From Clostridia bacterium (GTDB lineage: Bacteria; Bacillota; Clostridia; Monoglobales; Monoglobaceae): DNA of 15,144 nucleotides. The position numbers and the translations under genes are program-made. The notes beneath the pieces were generated by a model. It saw only the letters and a program-made list of their open reading frames with translations. It was not told where the DNA came from and made no database searches. Below, one piece after another: positions 13,857 to 15,144 of the stretch. How positions within the stretch are numbered: position 1 is the stretch's first letter; every line of letters begins with the position of its first letter. The stretch covers positions 1 to 15,144 of the forward strand of contig JAGALN010000191.1 of the NCBI GenBank assembly GCA_017625185.1. The letters are read 5' to 3'.

Positions 13857-14894
13857 CTATTCTTCTTGCATTGTAGTTCCTGCTTGTGCTGATGCGAGTG
13901 CCGCCTGCTCCGCTGCAGCCTTCTCCGCCTGTTCCTTCTCCCATTGTTCCCGGCTTCTGGGTAAAAAGACATCATGAATCAGCTGATCCGTGGCAGCCTC
14001 GTCCTGAACATACCAGGCAACACCATTCTCATACACCGCATCCCCAGGCAACTGATAGGACTCAATATCATTCACATTCAGATTCTGAATCACATCCACA
14101 TGCTTGAGGAGATCCTGCATGGTGTAGTTGGTGCGGACATGCTTCACAATCACATCAAAGATATCGGTAAGCTTATCAAAGTATTCCGGTCTGGCTTTCT
14201 GGGCAATCAACGCCTTCAAGAACCGCTGCTGCCAGTAGATTCTGCCCTCGTCTCCCATCACATATTCTCCGGGGGCACTGCCGCCGTTATTCTGACGGAA
14301 CCGGACAAAGTCATGTGCCATCTGTCCGTCCAGATGTTGCTGTCCCTTCTTCAAATGAATATGCAAATTCTGAACGGGGTCATCGTAGTTCATATTATAG
14401 GGAATGTTAAACTCCACTCCGCCTAAAACGTCGATGATTTCCTTAAAGCCATCAAAGTCCACCGTAACAAAATAGTGAACCGGGAGACCGGAGAGGCTCT
14501 TCACCTGACGGATCAACTCCTCCTCGGGAGCGTCGTCCATGTCCGCCTTAGCTTTAGCAAGACCTACACCCATGGCAGCATTCAGCTTCTGACTATGACC
14601 GTTCATAAGAACCTTGGTATCCCGGGGAAAGGAAAGAATATTAACTCTGTCAGAATACCCATCATAGGAAAGAAGCATGTTGGTATCGCTACGGGTACCG
14701 TCGGCATCAATTCCTATCAAAAGGAAATTAATCATCCCCACCTGGTCGTTTTCCTTATCTAGCTCCCCAATGTTCACCTGTTCTCCAAAGGGCATTTCAG
14801 ATATCTTTTTTGCAGCCAGGACCCCCAACACAGTGGAGGAAATCAAACAGATTCCCAGCAATAGTAATGTGATTCTCTTTGCAAGTTTCGTCAT
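13857..14894 (-). CDS. LytR-CpsA-Psr (LCP) family cell-wall glycopolymer ligase
   Basis: A 345-residue membrane-anchored protein of the family that transfers teichoic acid or other undecaprenyl-linked polymers to peptidoglycan. One N-terminal transmembrane segment (about 9-28) places the rest outside the cell. LCP motifs are visible: FLLIGID (57-63) followed by RSDTNML (68-74), with Arg68 and Asp70; SFPRDTKV (88-95) with Arg91 and Asp92; KLNAAM (103-108); VDFDGF (145-150); and DFVRFRQ (195-201) with Arg198 and Arg200. The tail from about 314 is charged and Ala/Glu/Gln-rich, probably a helix or coiled coil. The ATG at 14894 was preferred to a GTG 12 nt upstream, with GGAAG just before the ATG, though the choice is not certain. 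Stop is TAG. It is a single-gene unit with its own promoter and terminator. Confidence 0.93.
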   Translation of the reverse strand: MTKLAKRITLLLLGICLISSTVLGVLAAKKISEMPFGEQVNIGELDKENDQVGMINFLLIGIDADGTRSDTNMLLSYDGYSDRVNILSFPRDTKVLMNGHSQKLNAAMGVGLAKAKADMDDAPEEELIRQVKSLSGLPVHYFVTVDFDGFKEIIDVLGGVEFNIPYNMNYDDPVQNLHIHLKKGQQHLDGQMAHDFVRFRQNNGGSAPGEYVMGDEGRIYWQQRFLKALIAQKARPEYFDKLTDIFDVIVKHVRTNYTMQDLLKHVDVIQNLNVNDIESYQLPGDAVYENGVAWYVQDEAATDQLIHDVFLPRSREQWEKEQAEKAAAEQAALASAQAGTTMQEE

Positions 14895-14935
14895 AGCGTC
14901 TTCCACTCTTTCCTATGGGTTTCCATACTGTTTCT

Positions 14936-14965
14936 ATTATATAATAGGAATCAAATCTTTGTCAA
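14936..14965 (-). promoter_or_regulatory. Promoter of the LCP gene
   Basis: TTGACA (14965-14960), an 18-bp spacer and TATAAT (14941-14936) on the minus strand. Both hexamers are consensus; the spacer is one base longer than ideal. The start site would be near 14929, giving a leader of about 35 nt. Confidence 0.8.
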
Positions 14966-14979
14966 TCTCAATTTTGATT

Positions 14980-14998
14980 ATTCATAAATAATTCATAA
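14980..14998 (-). promoter_or_regulatory. Tandem 8-bp repeat upstream of the LCP promoter
   Basis: TTATGAAT occurs twice (14998-14991 and 14987-14980) with 3 bp between, a period of 11 bp or one helical turn. The copies are centred about 55 and 66 bp upstream of the predicted start. This is the layout of a response-regulator activator site; the regulator is unknown. Confidence 0.45.
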
Positions 14999-15000
14999 GA

Positions 15001-15029
15001 AAATCCCCGCCGAGTTTCGACGGGGATTT
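15001..15029 (-). terminator. Probable terminator of the gene at the right edge
   Basis: AAATCCCCG and CGGGGATTT form a 9-bp stem, extended by CG/CG past one mismatch, around a 5-nt loop. A T-rich but imperfect tail (TTTTCTT) follows on the minus strand. It begins 17 nt after the stop codon of the partial gene at 15047. Confidence 0.7.
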
Positions 15030-15046
15030 GGAAGGAATCATTTTCC

Positions 15047-15142
15047 TTATGCGTTCTGGTCCAGAACACAAATCATTTTGATAGAACCATATGACATGTA
15101 AATCAAAACCTTGGAGGGATTGGTAACGCCATCATTGTACGG
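15047..15142 (-). CDS. C-terminal fragment of an unrecognised protein
   Basis: The last 31 residues and TAA stop of a minus-strand gene entering from the right. The sequence PYNDGVTNPSKVLIYMSYGS followed by IKMICVLDQNA has ordinary codon use and alternating hydrophobic residues suggestive of beta strands. A hairpin terminator follows at once, which supports a real gene end. I do not recognise the family and make no functional claim. Confidence 0.6.
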   Translation of the reverse strand, partial: PYNDGVTNPSKVLIYMSYGSIKMICVLDQNA

Positions 15143-15144
15143 AA

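Noticed and set aside
1..15144. CRISPR array, tRNA or rRNA genes, transposase genes
   Set aside because: No regularly spaced direct repeats, no cloverleaf-like sequence and no transposase or recombinase motif was found on either strand.

Overview
This window is almost entirely the S10-spc ribosomal protein supercluster of a low-to-moderate GC Gram-positive bacterium, read wholly from the minus strand. The gene order, the GGAGG-type ribosome binding sites, the zinc-binding S14, zinc-ribbon L24 and zinc-LID adenylate kinase, and the small KOW-domain gene between map and infA together point to a clostridial Firmicute, possibly Oscillospiraceae/Ruminococcaceae. The family-level placement is inference.

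Layout, from the right edge in the direction of transcription. (1) 15047-15144: the last 31 residues of an unrecognised gene, followed by a hairpin. (2) 13857-14894: a LytR-CpsA-Psr cell-wall ligase gene with its own consensus promoter, a possible tandem activator site and a strong terminator. (3) 13364-13805: the control region of the ribosomal operon, with a perfect TTGACA-17-TATAAT promoter and a roughly 295-nt leader. (4) 2390-13363: rpsJ, rplC, rplD, rplW, rplB, rpsS, rplV, rpsC, rplP, rpmC, rpsQ, rplN, rplX, rplE, rpsN, rpsH, rplF, rplR, rpsE, rpmD, rplO, secY. (5) A terminator-like hairpin at 2305-2361 separates secY from adk, map, a KOW-domain gene and infA (354-2257). (6) A terminator at 306-344 closes the operon. 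The alpha-operon genes that usually follow (rpmJ, rpsM, rpsK, rpsD, rpoA, rplQ) are absent. Instead an A+T-rich, same-strand membrane-anchored metallophosphoesterase gene starts at 232 and runs off the left edge.

The genes form one growth-rate unit: components of both ribosomal subunits, the translocon channel SecY, adenylate kinase, the enzyme that removes initiator methionine, and initiation factor IF-1. Most junctions are tight, including three TAATG stop/start overlaps. Six gaps are longer (80-168 bp) and all are filled with hairpin-forming sequence.

The most striking anomaly is an in-frame TAG at codon 37 of rplC (L3), an essential gene that is otherwise complete. The codon stands where relatives have Gln. 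TAG serves as the natural stop of seven other genes here, so general recoding of TAG is unlikely. Other points of interest are a 99-bp inverted-repeat element bounded by 7-bp direct repeats that supplies the stop codon of rplN, related hairpins in several gaps, overlapping short ORFs in the S10 leader, and the truncated alpha operon. I found no tRNA, rRNA, CRISPR array, transposase gene or wholly new multi-gene system.
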